From contig JASPKZ010001596.1 of NCBI GenBank assembly GCA_030220185.1, positions 496,001 to 560,000 of the forward strand: a stretch of 64,000 nt of DNA, given 5' to 3'. Shown piece by piece: positions 52,799 to 62,696 of the stretch (the stretch's first letter is position 1; every line of letters begins with the position of its first letter). The position numbers and the translations under genes are program-made. The notes beneath the pieces are model-generated. The model made no database searches. It had not been told where the DNA came from and worked only from the letters and a program-made list of their open reading frames with translations. This DNA comes from Diploptera punctata. Taxonomy: Eukaryota > Arthropoda > Insecta > Blattodea > Blaberidae.

Positions 52799-54185
52799 TT
52801 AAAATTGGCACTGCAGATGGAGTGCAGTCTTGCAATATATTATCGGCATAATAGGGACTGTATTTAAAATATGTCAGTAAATTTTATGGTAAAGTATAAT
52901 ATACAGTATTACCTCGCTTTTACGTTCCCGTATTTTACGTTTTCCCACCTTTTACAACATTTTTTAAAACTCTCTTCAGTTTCCCTATATCATAATGTAT
53001 TAAAAAAAACCCCTTTTACATTTCTGAAATGTTTTCCCGTAATTTAAGTCACATCATGTCGATCTTCAGCGTTAAAGATCGAAGATATTCAATTTATTTG
53101 ATCGATTATCTCACTTCTGTACAATCGATATATAGCAGAGCAAGCTCATTGAGTCAACGAAGCCGGCTGCTATACAATCGATAAAGAGCAGAGCATGTTC
53201 GAGACAACGAAGTTGGCTAAGAACTTTCAAACACTTCTGAAATTCAACCTGTGTATTTATATGGCAAAACTATTTCTTTTTTAATCTCTCAATAAAGATT
53301 CATAGAGCTTTAAAATTGGCACTGCAGATGGAGTGCAGTCTTGCAATATATTATCGGCATAATAAGTAAAGTAAAGTGATCCCACAACAGGCCTCAGGAG
53401 ACTCTTGGGGTAGTAGGAGGTTAAGGCTCCCACTTTTTCTAGACAATCGGCACTTGATGTCAGCCGGTTGTCAGCCCTGCGTGACGGCCGCCTTTACCCC
53501 CAGAACAGGCGTCTGGTACTCATTTCCGTTAGAGGCTGAGTCAACCCCAGGGCCATAGTGCCGCCAGAGGGTTTGGGTCAGTTTAAAAATCCTGACCCCA
53601 ACGGGACTTGAACCCTCGACCCTCCGGCTTGTAGCTCAGTGCCTTAACCACTACGCTACGGCGTGCCCCCTTTTAGGGATTGTATTTAAAATATGTCAGT
53701 AAATTTTATGGTAAAGTATAATATAATGTAATAATATACAGTAATACCTCACTTTTACGTTCCCACATTTAACATTTTCCCACCTTTTACAACATTTTTT
53801 AAAACTATCTTCAGTTTCCCTATATCCATAATGTATTAAAAACCCCGCTTTTACATTTCTAAAATGTTTTCCCGTAATTTAAGTCACATCATGTCGATCT
53901 TCAGCGTTAAATATCAAAGATATTCAATTTATTTGATCGATTATCTCACTTCTGTATAATCGATATATAGCAGAGCAAGCTCATTGAGTCAACGAAGCCG
54001 GCTGCTATACAATCAATAAGGAGCCAAGCTAGTTTAATGAGCCAACGAAGCTGGCTTTTGTACAATCGATAAAGAGCAGAGCATGTTCGAGACAACAAAG
54101 TTTCAAACATTTCTGAAATTCAACCCGTGTACTTATATGGCAAAACTATGTCTTTTTTTTAATATCTTAATAAAGATTCATAGTG
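52799..54185. repeat. segmental tandem duplication (about 0.5 kb unit)
   Basis: taaaattggcactgcagatg and the following text occurs at 52800 and 53310. The unit continues through tcatgtcgatcttcagcgtt to gcagagcatgttcgagacaa. The second copy is interrupted by an S4 SINE (53364-53672). Confidence 0.85.
53364..53672 (-). repeat. S4 SINE, full-length, good copy
   Basis: Antisense; head complement at the right end (gggacttgaaccctcgaccc for box B, gtgccttaaccactacgcta for box A). Present only in the second copy of the flanking duplication, so it arrived after the duplication. Confidence 0.88.
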
Positions 54186-54287
54186 CTGCTTGCTGAACCT
54201 CTCCTTGTTATTTATTTTTTAAATGGTGAAAGTAAAAGAAATGAAGTAATTTTATGTTTTCTGCAGTTCAAAACACACATTACATTA

Positions 54288-54426
54288 AACTATTATAGGA
54301 AAATCACTATGAGGTTTAATTTAAACTAAAATTCTTTACACCTCACCTGATATCCAGTCTTCTAAATAAATAACAGACAGGATATGAGGTGAGGTGTAAA
54401 GAATTTTATTTTAAATTTAAAAAAAA
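54288..54426. mobile_element. fold-back PLE derivative, 139 bp, 11-bp target duplication
   Basis: Left end aactattataggaaaatcac, arms through cacctcacctgatatccagt and complement. acattacatta flanks at 54277-54287 and 54427-54437. Inside the Tigger-like element. Confidence 0.88.
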
Positions 54427-54781
54427 ACATTACATTATTTAGCCAATATTGGATATTATCCCAGTCACAGCTTTTTTTGTATGTTCTAGAATGATTACTC
54501 AATATAAGGGTAAACATTTTTTAGCTCCTCCTCATTTTCCATAATTTACACTTTCTCCCAATCTATACCACTTTATCTCTGGTCCCTTGAAAAGTGTAAA
54601 AGAGGGGTAATGCTGTAGTATATTATCCCCATCTGCTTTTTTCATGTTCTGAAATGGATGCAGAGTATGAGGGGCCAACATTTTTGAGCTGATCTTCATT
54701 TCCCTCAATTTACACTTTCCCCTATTTTACACCATTTTTCCCATGGTCCCTTGAAAAGTGTAAAAGAGTGGTAATACTATT

Positions 54782-55330
54782 CAAAGTTAAAATTGGGAAA
54801 CACATTATGAGGTTCTTAATTAATAAATTAATGAGTCATTTTAACATCTTACCTTATATTTCATGTTTTTCAAACACGGTAACTATAGTTTTCAAATGAT
54901 CTTGTCATTCATTTTCAACCGCCATTATGACTACCGGATATTCGTTGGAATCTCCCTCTATAACGTTGCCATCTGGTCATAGAATTGAAAAAGAAGCTAA
55001 ACTTCTAAAACATTTGGAAAAACCTTTGGATTTTGACAGTTTGGGAGAAAATATTTATACAGAAGAACAAATTTAAATCTATGAATTTCGACATTCCGGA
55101 TGAACGTGACCTCATCTCGAAGTTCATCGAATCAACACCAGATGGCAACGATATCTCAAAGTTCATCAAATCAACACCAGATGGCAACGTTATAGAGGGA
55201 GATTCCAACGAATATCCGGTAGTCATAATGGCGGTTGAAAATGAATGACAAGATCATTTGAAAACTATAGTTACCGTGTTTGAAAAACATGAAATATGAG
55301 GTAAGATGTTAAAATGACTCATTAATTTAT
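54782..55330. mobile_element. fold-back PLE derivative, 549 bp, 12-bp target duplication
   Basis: Arms of about 170 bp. The sense arm (55033-55248) reads VWEKIFIQKNKFKSMNFDIP then ISKFIESTPDGNDISKFIKS, with the ISKFI-x-STPDGN unit duplicated; the left arm has it once at most. tggtaatactat flanks at 54770-54781 and 55331-55342, the end of the Tigger-like element. Confidence 0.88.
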
Positions 55331-55458
55331 TGGTAATACTATACTTATTTCGATGTCAGTATATCATTTATGTCTTTGCTGATCAGTCAGAGTTGGTTTT
55401 TTGTATATATCAGACTGAGAGAAAGATATAATAGAAGAGATTGAACCTACTGTTAGAT

Positions 55459-55746
55459 TTATAGTTAAATATGGGAAATAACATTATGAGGTTCTTAATT
55501 CAAGGAATGAATGAGTCACTTCTTATCTTACCTCATAGATAATGTTTTCTTCAAACACAGGAAGTGCAGTTTTCAAGAGGAGCCTCTTGATGGCAACGTT
55601 ATAGATGAAGATTGCAACAAAAATCCGGTAGTCAAAATGTTGGCTGAAGATAAGAGGGACTCCTCTTGAAAACTGCAGTTCCTGTGTTTAAATAAAAATA
55701 CAATAACTATGAGGTAAGATAAAAAGTGACTCATTCACTCATTGAA
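55459..55746. mobile_element. fold-back PLE derivative beside an exon donor, 12-bp duplication
   Basis: Left end ttatagttaaatatgggaaa, arms through tcttaccc... text with gaagtgcagttttcaagagg and complement. ctactgttagat flanks at 55447-55458 and 55747-55758. Its right duplication ends 30 bp from the exon edge at 55789. Confidence 0.88.
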
Positions 55747-55788
55747 CTACTGTTAGATGTAGAAATATTTGATGATGATAATATTTAC

Positions 55789-55989
55789 CTTGGTCTCTGA
55801 GCACTTTAACAGCTTCAAGAACTCTTTCTGTGTAAATTCCAGGTTCGTAATTATCCATCTCTGCTCCAACTACATTGCAGACTCGAGATGATCGACCTCG
55901 TATGGCTCCAGCTGTTCGATCCAGAGTATCAGCATCACCTTCTTGTAGCGCCAGAACACATTTATTCACATCTTCCAGTATGTGATTCT
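55789..55989 (-). CDS. alpha-Cat: alpha-catenin, M-region exon (201 nt)
   Basis: Encodes NHILEDVNKCVLALQEGDAD followed by TLDRTAGAIRGRSSRVCNVV and ending EVLEA-like helix VLEAVKVLRDQ. The exon enters in phase 1 and leaves in phase 1 with donor GTAAAT. The family identity is clear from the DRTAGAIRGR and EMDNYEPG motifs. A Penelope-derived insertion (55459-55746) ends only about 30 bp beyond the donor, on the intron side, without changing the exon or the GT. Confidence 0.96.
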
Positions 55990-56074
55990 CTAAAGAAAAA
56001 AAATCACCAGAAAATTAACATAAGTGATTCCAACAAACTAAAATTATAAAATATGTAAATCTATACACTGACCA

Positions 56075-56165
56075 GCCTCACGGTGTTGTGGTCAGAGTTT
56101 CTAACTATAGACATGAGGTTCCAGGTTCAATTCCTAATTACACCAGAGGAATTTTTCTTTAATTT
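56075..56165 (+). repeat. tRNA-derived SINE, unassigned family
   Basis: Box A-like cacggtgttgtggtcagagt and box B-like ccaggttcaattcctaatta, followed by T-rich sequence. Confidence 0.55.
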
Positions 56166-56274
56166 CCTGAATTTTTCCTTTTTCCTGATATTACCCATGG
56201 TTTGGAATTTATGTTAAGTTTAAGGATTCTACAGTGCTTTACTTTCTTTTTAAAAATCCATGTTCAAAAATACA

Positions 56275-56460
56275 AGAAAGAGGTTCATCAGTCCATCAAC
56301 AGATAGAGTAAGAAGCAGTTCTCCTGGATGACAGAACATTGATCATGAAATTACTGATGATGAAATTGCCTAGGCTCTGAAACCAGTTTAATTAGATGAC
56401 TGAATATGAAGTAAGTTATACAGAATTTTAATTTTAAATCTTAAATGAAATGCTAATTTA
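56275..56460 (+). mobile_element. PLE sense arm fragment
   Basis: gaggttcatcagtccatcaa, ctggatgacagaacattgat and gactgaatatgaagtaagtt: end region of a PLE; antisense partner absent. Confidence 0.65.
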
Positions 56461-56689
56461 TTTAATCTATTAAAATTGTAATTATACATTTTAAGATTTT
56501 CCCATATAACTTATATAGACATGTGCAAGATAATATTTTTATTTTATTTATTTCGAATTTTAGAGAGGGAACTACATTTTCTTAAATGCTTAAGATAAAA
56601 CCATTATTCGACCAATGAAAATGCAGTCATCAACTGATTTGTTTACATTACAACTGGAACTTAACTCTGAAGAGGTATAGCAGTCCTAA

Positions 56690-57450
56690 GATTGGGAGAT
56701 GGAATGAGAAGTAGTAAAAAATAAATGTCCAAATGTGACAGAGATTAGTGCAGAATCTATAGTTTTTGAGGTCGGTAAAGCTGATTGGCAACAGTCCTGA
56801 TAACATTTAAGCCCAAGTCTGATCCCTAACAATGATAGGGAGTAATGTGAGGAGGAGTAGAAAATAAAATCTCCTAAAGTGACCAAGATTAGCGGAAACC
56901 AAAGTTTTCAATGTCACTAAACTAATTGGTAACAATTTTCTTCTTTTTCCCTTGGCTCTAAGAACCTTGGCCTCCTTTATAACATCTGCCCATTCTTCTG
57001 GCAGTTGCTTTGAGGTTTCTGAACAGTTTTATTTTCACACAATAGGATTATTAACCCTAAGTCCAATCACCCAACAATCCTGAGGCAGACAATGTTTTCT
57101 GTTGGGGTTTTCTCCCCTAGCTGACGGGTCCCAATTTAAGGGTCGGGAATTTGCTTTTTCGCCCTTGCATGGTTTGCATTACCGAGAGGTCATGACGAGG
57201 ATATACATACATAGGACTCTGTAGTAATAAATAGCATTTTTAGAGGTTTTAGATGGAGTGTAACTGTCAGCAGGTTACATCCCCTTGAGACCACATACTA
57301 CAAATTTGGCCCCCTGATTGGTGACAATACTTACAAAATTTAAGCCCAAGTTTGATCCCTAAGCACCCATAAAGAAAGCTGATAGGGTGAGAAGAAGTAA
57401 AATAATAATAGTGACTGAGATTAGTGTAGAATCCATAGATTTCACGGTTG
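56690..57450. repeat. repeated unit R2, two to three copies
   Basis: A unit with atttaagcccaagt, tgatccctaa and gaatccatag-type text occurs at about 56700-56930 and 57285-57450, and in part at 58410-58490. Between copies, 56940-57030 is an antisense LINE-like tail (cttctggcagttgctttgag) and 57030-57200 is unassigned. Confidence 0.5.
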
Positions 57451-57451
57451 C

Positions 57452-57543
57452 TAAACATAAAATATGAGGTAAGATGTAAAAAAATGACTCATTCATTTAC
57501 GAATTAAGAACCTCAATGTTATTTCCCATATTTAACTATGAAT
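57452..57543 (+). mobile_element. PLE 3' end fragment
   Basis: aaaatatgaggtaagatgta through aattaagaacctcaatgtta to cccatatttaactatgaa. Confidence 0.7.
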
Positions 57544-57544
57544 A

Positions 57545-57895
57545 CATCATAGGACATCAGCAATTAATTAAGAACCTATAATGTTGGTTATAAACAGTTT
57601 TGTGTGTTTAATTTTTTCTCCACTAGGGTGCATTCTTACAATAATATGATCCTTTGGCAATAAATAATATGATCTGGTTGTAGTGATAAACAAATGCTTC
57701 TCATTTGTTTTCAAGCATCACCGTTTACATTAAATATATAAATATTTTAAAATAACTATATTTAAATAATGATTTGTGAGTAAACAGTTTAATTTTATTT
57801 GTTAAATAGTCCTAACAAATGCCATTCTTGATTTCCAAATTCTCTAGATAAATTCCAATAATTTGGAAATCACTCATGGCATTACTTATGATAAA
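57545..57895 (+). repeat. unclassified dispersed repeat R1, copy 2
   Basis: Same orientation as 22700-23030, similar over more than 300 bp; begins acatcataggacatcag directly after a PLE end. Confidence 0.75.
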
Positions 57896-57997
57896 TTGAT
57901 TACATTTTTTTTTTCATACCTCTCTATTTCTAGAATTTGTGATTTTAGGTTTTATTATTTTGTGGATTATTAATTTATTTTTCACTTTTTTTATTAT

Positions 57998-58108
57998 CTT
58001 CTTCTTCTTCCTTCCAAGTATTAGGCCAAGGCCTGTTACGATCCTATAGAAAATTTTCCCTCTAGCGTTTCATAGGACGGCCCAGTGATCTTCGTCCTCT
58101 TGGTATAT
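57998..58108 (-). mobile_element. LINE 3' tail fragment (L3-like)
   Basis: Almost identical inverted copy of 39180-39290 (agcgtttcataggacggccc, ttcgtcctcttgg). Confidence 0.75.
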
Positions 58109-58254
58109 AATTATAAACAGCTTTTTTTATTATTCCAGTTTTAAATTCCTTTTTTTTTTTTTAACATTAAGTTGGTTGAAAATATTCCTTTCTAAATTCT
58201 CCCAAATTGTTTGGTTAATTTTAGGTGTAGAAAGTACAATTATGTATGTTTCTT

Positions 58255-58400
58255 ACAATTATGAGGTGAGGTGTTAAATTCTAACTCAATTATTAATTAA
58301 AGAAAAAATTGTGTTTGAACAAAGCCTGAGTCACACAATGGTCAGTGCATTGGTGTATAAAACCCAAGGTCTTGGGTTCAATTTCATGTTCAGCCAAGAA
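58255..58400 (+). repeat. PLE end and S5-type tRNA-like fragment
   Basis: 58255-58310: attatgaggtgaggtgttaa. 58325-58400: tRNA-like acacaatggtcagtgcattg and cttgggttcaatttcatgtt. Confidence 0.5.
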
Positions 58401-58550
58401 AGAAATTATCTTAAAAAAGTCTAAAATGAGCAAGATTAATGAAGAATCCATAGTTTTTGGGGTTGCTAATCTGAGTAGTAACAAGAAAATTTGAATAAAC
58501 AAATACCCGTGCAATGTCAGGTAATCAGCTAGTAAGTAATAAGAACATAC

Positions 58551-58800
58551 CTGACACAGCCAAGAAGTCATCAATCGTAGTGATGTCATCAACAGCTTCT
58601 GTAAGAATGCGCACTTGGTTTTCCCATGCATCTCGGAACACATCCATATTCTCTTGTGCAACCTTTGATCTTGGGCGAGCTGCGAGGATTCTGGCTGCAT
58701 TAATCACTTGAGGGCAGAGATTTTCAATCTGAGCAGCTGCATATCGCACCATCTTCACTCCATCTTCATTACCTGACATGCTGCAGGCCAAGTTTGCAAC
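58551..58800 (-). CDS. alpha-Cat: alpha-catenin, M-region exon (250 nt)
   Basis: Encodes VANLACSMSGNEDGVKMVRY, then an internal LCPQVINAARILAARPRSKV segment and a terminal DAVDDIT-type helix (AVDDITTIDDFLAVS). This is among the most conserved stretches of alpha-catenin. The donor is GTATG, a slightly weaker form of the consensus, and the acceptor is CAG. The exon enters in phase 0 and leaves in phase 1; the spare G joins AG of the next exon to make a glutamate codon. No stop or frameshift is visible, so the protein sequence is under evident constraint. Confidence 0.96.
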
Positions 58801-58972
58801 CTGATAACATTAAACAACATCAATAATTGACATTATTGACTTTTCAGACAAAATTGAAATATACTTGTGACGTATTAGACATACCTCATGCACGCTACAC
58901 TGCTATATGAATTATTTGTCATAGTTAATTAATTATTTGTATTTACAAAGAAAAGTATGAGATATATCTTAC

Positions 58973-59090
58973 CTCAACTAATTTATTGGCGTGTTCTGTA
59001 AATACCAATGCGTATTCTTCTACTTCCTTCTCATTTCCAGCTTTAGCAGCCTCGATCAGTACCAGAAGTGGTACATTTGTTTCAAGAAAA
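58973..59090 (-). CDS. alpha-Cat: alpha-catenin, exon encoding M-region helix
   Basis: 118 nt encoding FLETNVPLLVLIEAAKAGNE and then EKEVEEYALVFTEHANKLVE, continuous in frame with the preceding exon (AG|T serine codon) and ending in phase 0. The flanking acceptor (CAG) and donor (GTAAG) are consensus. The segment belongs to the helical-bundle M region of alpha-catenin, which carries the force-sensitive vinculin-binding module. The intron to the next exon is only 172 bp (58801-58972), the shortest in the window and free of recognisable transposons. Confidence 0.95.
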
Positions 59091-59146
59091 CTGCAACACA
59101 ATAATTCAAAATTACGATATATTATTGTATAGCTGGTTTAACTTGG

Positions 59147-59147
59147 C

Positions 59148-59197
<50 letters not shown>

Positions 59198-59202
59198 AGA
59201 GA

Positions 59203-59248
<46 letters not shown>
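59147..59248. repeat. (GA)n microsatellite, about 100 bp
   Basis: Nearly pure GA/GAGAGG run; polymorphic length expected. Lies in the intron 57 bp from the exon at 58973-59090. Confidence 0.95.
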
Positions 59249-59254
<6 letters not shown>

Positions 59255-59259
59255 TACAA

Positions 59260-60020
59260 GGGTAGATCGTTGACCACTTTAGTCTAGATACAAAAAAAAG
59301 AACCCACCATGTTGTCAGTTTTCCTCTTCCCCCTTACCCCTATTAACATCTGGTGAAGAAATACCGACAACACAGGTGCGAGTGAGAGAGGTGAGTACAG
59401 TTGTCTCATTCTACAAATTTCTCATAAAGTTAAACCAGAGAGACTATAACTAAATGAATCCATCCATAAATTATATATGAAATCCAAGATCTTCAGTTTT
59501 AAGAATTGAAACACTAACCACTTGTGCTATCCAGGCATGTATATGCAGACAATGGGAGGAATCAAACTGCTACCATAGACAGCATATAGCCCTGATCTTG
59601 CGCATTCAGATTACCACCTGTTTCAAACCAGCCCATTTCTTGCATGACATTTTTTAAAAACAATGAAAACATAGAAGCTGTGGAAGTGGATCTCAATGAA
59701 GCTCCGCATCAAAAACTAGTACTGTCGCAGATAATAAAATCTCGCTGAAATATGGCTCATTACCATAAAATCTGATGGTCTCTACTTTGAAAAGTAGTTT
59801 CATTTCTTGTCACAAAACATTCAATATCAAAATTTTGGTAATACTTCACAACATGTGACGTGAAACATTTTTCTAAATCCCTATACACCATGCATATGTA
59901 CCAACAAACATGAAGCAGTTTACACTATGGAATCACGGGATGCAGCCAACATATACATGATATTTAATGTACCTAATGCAATTTAAGTACTCTAACCTGT
60001 GAAAGAATGCAATGCCCAAA
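59260..60020. other. no gene recognised
   Basis: A short antisense tRNA-like trace near 59500-59545 only. Confidence 0.4.
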
Positions 60021-60035
60021 AATAAATAGTAAGTT

Positions 60036-60383
60036 AAATTAATATTGTGAAGCTAAAGCTATTACTATGATAAAAATAAGTAAATTAATAAACACAATTA
60101 AATTATTGTAAATCAATGGTAAAGAGAAAAATTTTTGCCTGAGCATTAGCACGGAAAGCTAAAGGTTCGGGGTTCGATTCCCGGTTCAGGCAAAAATGTT
60201 TCTCTTTATGATGATTCATTGCAATTGAATGTAGGACCAGTAGAGTAAGGTAAAGGAAGGATTTCTGCTTGGATGGGAATGAAGCCTGGATTAGCTCAGT
60301 GGTCTGAGCATTAGCACGGAAAGCTAAAGGTTCGGGGTTCGATTCCCGGTTGAGGCAAACATTTTTCTCTTTACCATTGATTT
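60036..60383. mobile_element. composite fold-back S7 SINE with 14-bp target duplication
   Basis: Antisense tail (60036-60130), a head-deleted sense copy (60130-60200) and a full sense copy (60285-60383; box A ggattagctcagtggtctga, box B ggttcggggttcgattcccg). The anticodon-type stem ttagcacggaaagctaa is identical in both. ataaatagtaagtt flanks at 60022-60035 and 60384-60397. Confidence 0.87.
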
Positions 60384-60399
60384 ATAAATAGTAAGTTCT

Positions 60400-60801
60400 G
60401 AAATTCTGAAGTATATGTGTACAGTTAATTAGTACATACTGTATGTTGGCTGCACTCGAACATGTTTTTATTTTGCATAGAATATTCGTTAAAATCAATA
60501 TGGCTACCATGTCTTCATGCTACATATGTAGTTAGATATCATAGAAAAATATATTGAAATAATTGTTAGAAAAAATGTAAAAATCATTGTAAATGGTGAG
60601 AAATAATTTTGAAAATGAAACCCCAAGAATAAAATTTGACAAGAGTTTATGAAGGGAATAAAAAAGTCATGTCACAGGTTTAAAAATTTAGCCAAAATTT
60701 TGTCTAAAACGACATTATTTATGACACAGTATCAATATAAATCTCTTGATAAATTACCTCAGTGTAACTTTGTATCAATTTTGATGATAAAATTAACTTA
60801 C
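60400..60801. other. no feature recognised
   Basis: Intron sequence beside the exon donor at 60802. Confidence 0.4.
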
Positions 60802-60917
60802 CTATCAGAAACATGATCTACAACAGCCTTCCTCAGTTGTCGACGTAAATCACGAGTCTTGCGACACATGTGGTCCAGAGCTCGTTCCAGTCCTTCACTC
60901 TGCTCCTTAGTTCCCAT
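60802..60917 (-). CDS. alpha-Cat: alpha-catenin, first exon visible in window
   Basis: The minus-strand exon reads MGTKEQSEGLERALDHMCRK and continues with a basic TRDLRRQLRKAVVDHVSD segment, which is diagnostic of the M region of alpha-catenin, the vinculin-family protein that links beta-catenin/cadherin to F-actin at adherens junctions. It has an AG acceptor just above 60917 and a GTAAG donor just below 60802. The length is 116 nt, ending in phase 2; the split serine codon is completed by the next exon. The leading ATG is an internal methionine, not the start: about 340-350 N-terminal residues (the beta-catenin-binding and dimerisation region) are missing and must lie above 64000. I found no further exon between 60918 and 64000. 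Confidence 0.95.
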
Positions 60918-61183
60918 CTGTAAAGTACAACACACTCATTGAATTCTTCAATCACACAAAGCTTAATATTTCCTATGTTCTCTCGTATTTTGTATTTTAA
61001 TTAAACATTTTTTTTTTGGGAGGGAGAAAAAACATTTTCCTCAGGTCTACAACAATAATTTTTGCATTTTTCAATTTTTTATTTCAATTTATGTAGGTAG
61101 GCCTACACTCCGTACAGAAGTTAGTTGAGGTAAACTTTAGATGCTGGATAAAGGTGTCCTACATTTCAAAGTTATGTTATTAT

Positions 61184-61789
61184 TAGGGCTCAGAAGTTGA
61201 GGACCTATAAAAGGCCTATAAAACACCTTTAAAAAGGCCTAATGGTATCCTACAAAAGACAAAAAACTGGAAAAAAGGGCATAAAAAGTGTTGCAGTTAT
61301 TAACGAGTGAATAAAGACAACCTCGCTGCCTTCACCCTCTGCTTGAGGTAATTGTCACAAAGTGGCAACTTCTTAGAAAATTTGAAGTCGAAATATAATA
61401 GTTCAGGAGGGCAGTAGTTGGTGGTTAAAAATAATGTGATATTTTGAAATAATGTGATAGTTTCTCGTGGAATAAAGTGTTTGGAATGTGAAAGATCTTT
61501 AGAAAGTAAAAGTACATAGTGTTTTTAAAAGACTTTGGAATATAAACTAGAGCCTGTAGATTCTTGAATTATACAAATGGTATAAATGTAGTCGAAAGAA
61601 GGTAAAGTTGCCAAAAAAAAAATGTTAAGACCTAAAAAAAGGTAAAAAAAAAGGACCTATAATTCAAAAAGTCGAAAAATGACAAATAAAACCCATCTAA
61701 ATAACCCAAAATGTATTTATATTATGTTGGGCTTCATTTTTAGACATAAAATAAAAAAAAAAGGATATTTCCTCAACTTCCGAGCCCTA
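61184..61789. mobile_element. hAT-like non-autonomous element, 606 bp, 8-bp duplication
   Basis: Termini tagggctcagaagttgagga and, at the right, the complement of tagggctcggaagttgagga. gttattat flanks exactly at 61176-61183 and 61790-61797; 8-bp duplications are the hAT hallmark. No transposase frame; A-rich interior with aaaaggccta-type repeats. Confidence 0.85.
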
Positions 61790-61804
61790 GTTATTATTTT
61801 ATTT

Positions 61805-61985
61805 AACAGCTAGGATCATAGGGCATCACAATCCAAATGTGGGCATGAAAGGAGGTCTCTTATTTCAGGCTTATAGGTTCTTGCATGTGCCATAAATCTA
61901 AAACACAGGACCCATGACTTTGCTTCCAAAACAAATTATACCCATGATTTATACAGTCTGAAAAAAATTAATAATCTCAGTTGAC
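61805..61985 (-). repeat. S2 SINE fragment, decayed
   Basis: Antisense text (tcttatttcaggcttatagg, acacaggacccatgactttg). Confidence 0.5.
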
Positions 61986-62444
61986 TTGGAATAAGAGGCA
62001 AACACTAGACCACTGAAGTAATTACACATTCTAAATGTGTTAGTGAAAAAAAAAAGTGCTGCGGATGAGAAGATCATGCATCACCTGACATCTAAAGGCA
62101 AGACAAAGTGTTAAAACGATCACAAGAAAATGTGCACAACACACACGAATCACCCAAACACAACTAGAGAGCACCAATTATATACTTAATGGGTAACTAC
62201 ATGCCAATCGACAGCACTTTTCATCATGTTTCTTTACAGCCTATGTCAAACAAAAATTGACCATATAATACCAAGAGTTATTTGATTAAATACAAATCAT
62301 TATTTATACGTATTATAACTACACTATGCTATGTGAGAATCAGAGGAATATAACTCCATTTTATTGATTTTACAAGAGGAAAGAAATAAAGTGTTTAGGG
62401 TAATTTTTAAGAATTTCTACAGATTTGAATTGAACCTTTATAGG

Positions 62445-62667
62445 AAAAAATCACTATGAGGTTTAATTTAAGAATAAATTAAAATACTTCATATCTCAGC
62501 TCATATCCAGTCTTCTAATTATACTGCAGTTTCGAAGAGGGAAGAAGTAGTTCTTCCGATCAGTCGAAGAGATATTAAGATGAAGCTGCCAATACTTTGA
62601 AACTGCAGTATAATTAGAAGACTGGAAATGAGGTGAGGTATGAAGTATTTTAATTTAATCTTTCTAC
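62445..62667. mobile_element. fold-back PLE derivative
   Basis: Antisense extension ccttataggaaaaaatcact-like, arms through catatccagtcttctaatta and complement, with actgcagtttcgaag at the inner ends. tttctacag occurs on both sides with a 10-bp offset on the left. Confidence 0.8.
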
Positions 62668-62696
62668 AGCTTTATTCAAATTTTTAAATAGTAAAA

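Larger units (their letters stand above)
52904..55344. mobile_element. Tigger/pogo-like non-autonomous element, internally duplicated
   Basis: Left terminus cagtattacctcgcttttac at 52904 after TA. A second left terminus cagtaatacctcacttttac is at about 53740. Matching inverted termini ...ttacactt-type with gtggtaatacta are at about 54780 (plus a few bases after the PLE, to 55344) and a further one at about 54610. TA-flanked CAGTATTACC-type ends resemble pogo/Tigger families. No transposase frame. Confidence 0.65.

Noticed and set aside
58514..58711. A 65-codon plus-strand frame
   Set aside because: Antisense of the alpha-catenin exon at 58551-58800.
59068..59265. A 65-codon frame with long Glu-Arg repeats
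   Set aside because: Translation of the (GA)n microsatellite.
60290..60360. A second tRNA-like sequence with perfect box B
   Set aside because: Part of the S7 SINE composite, duplicated at 60130-60200 and flanked by target duplications.
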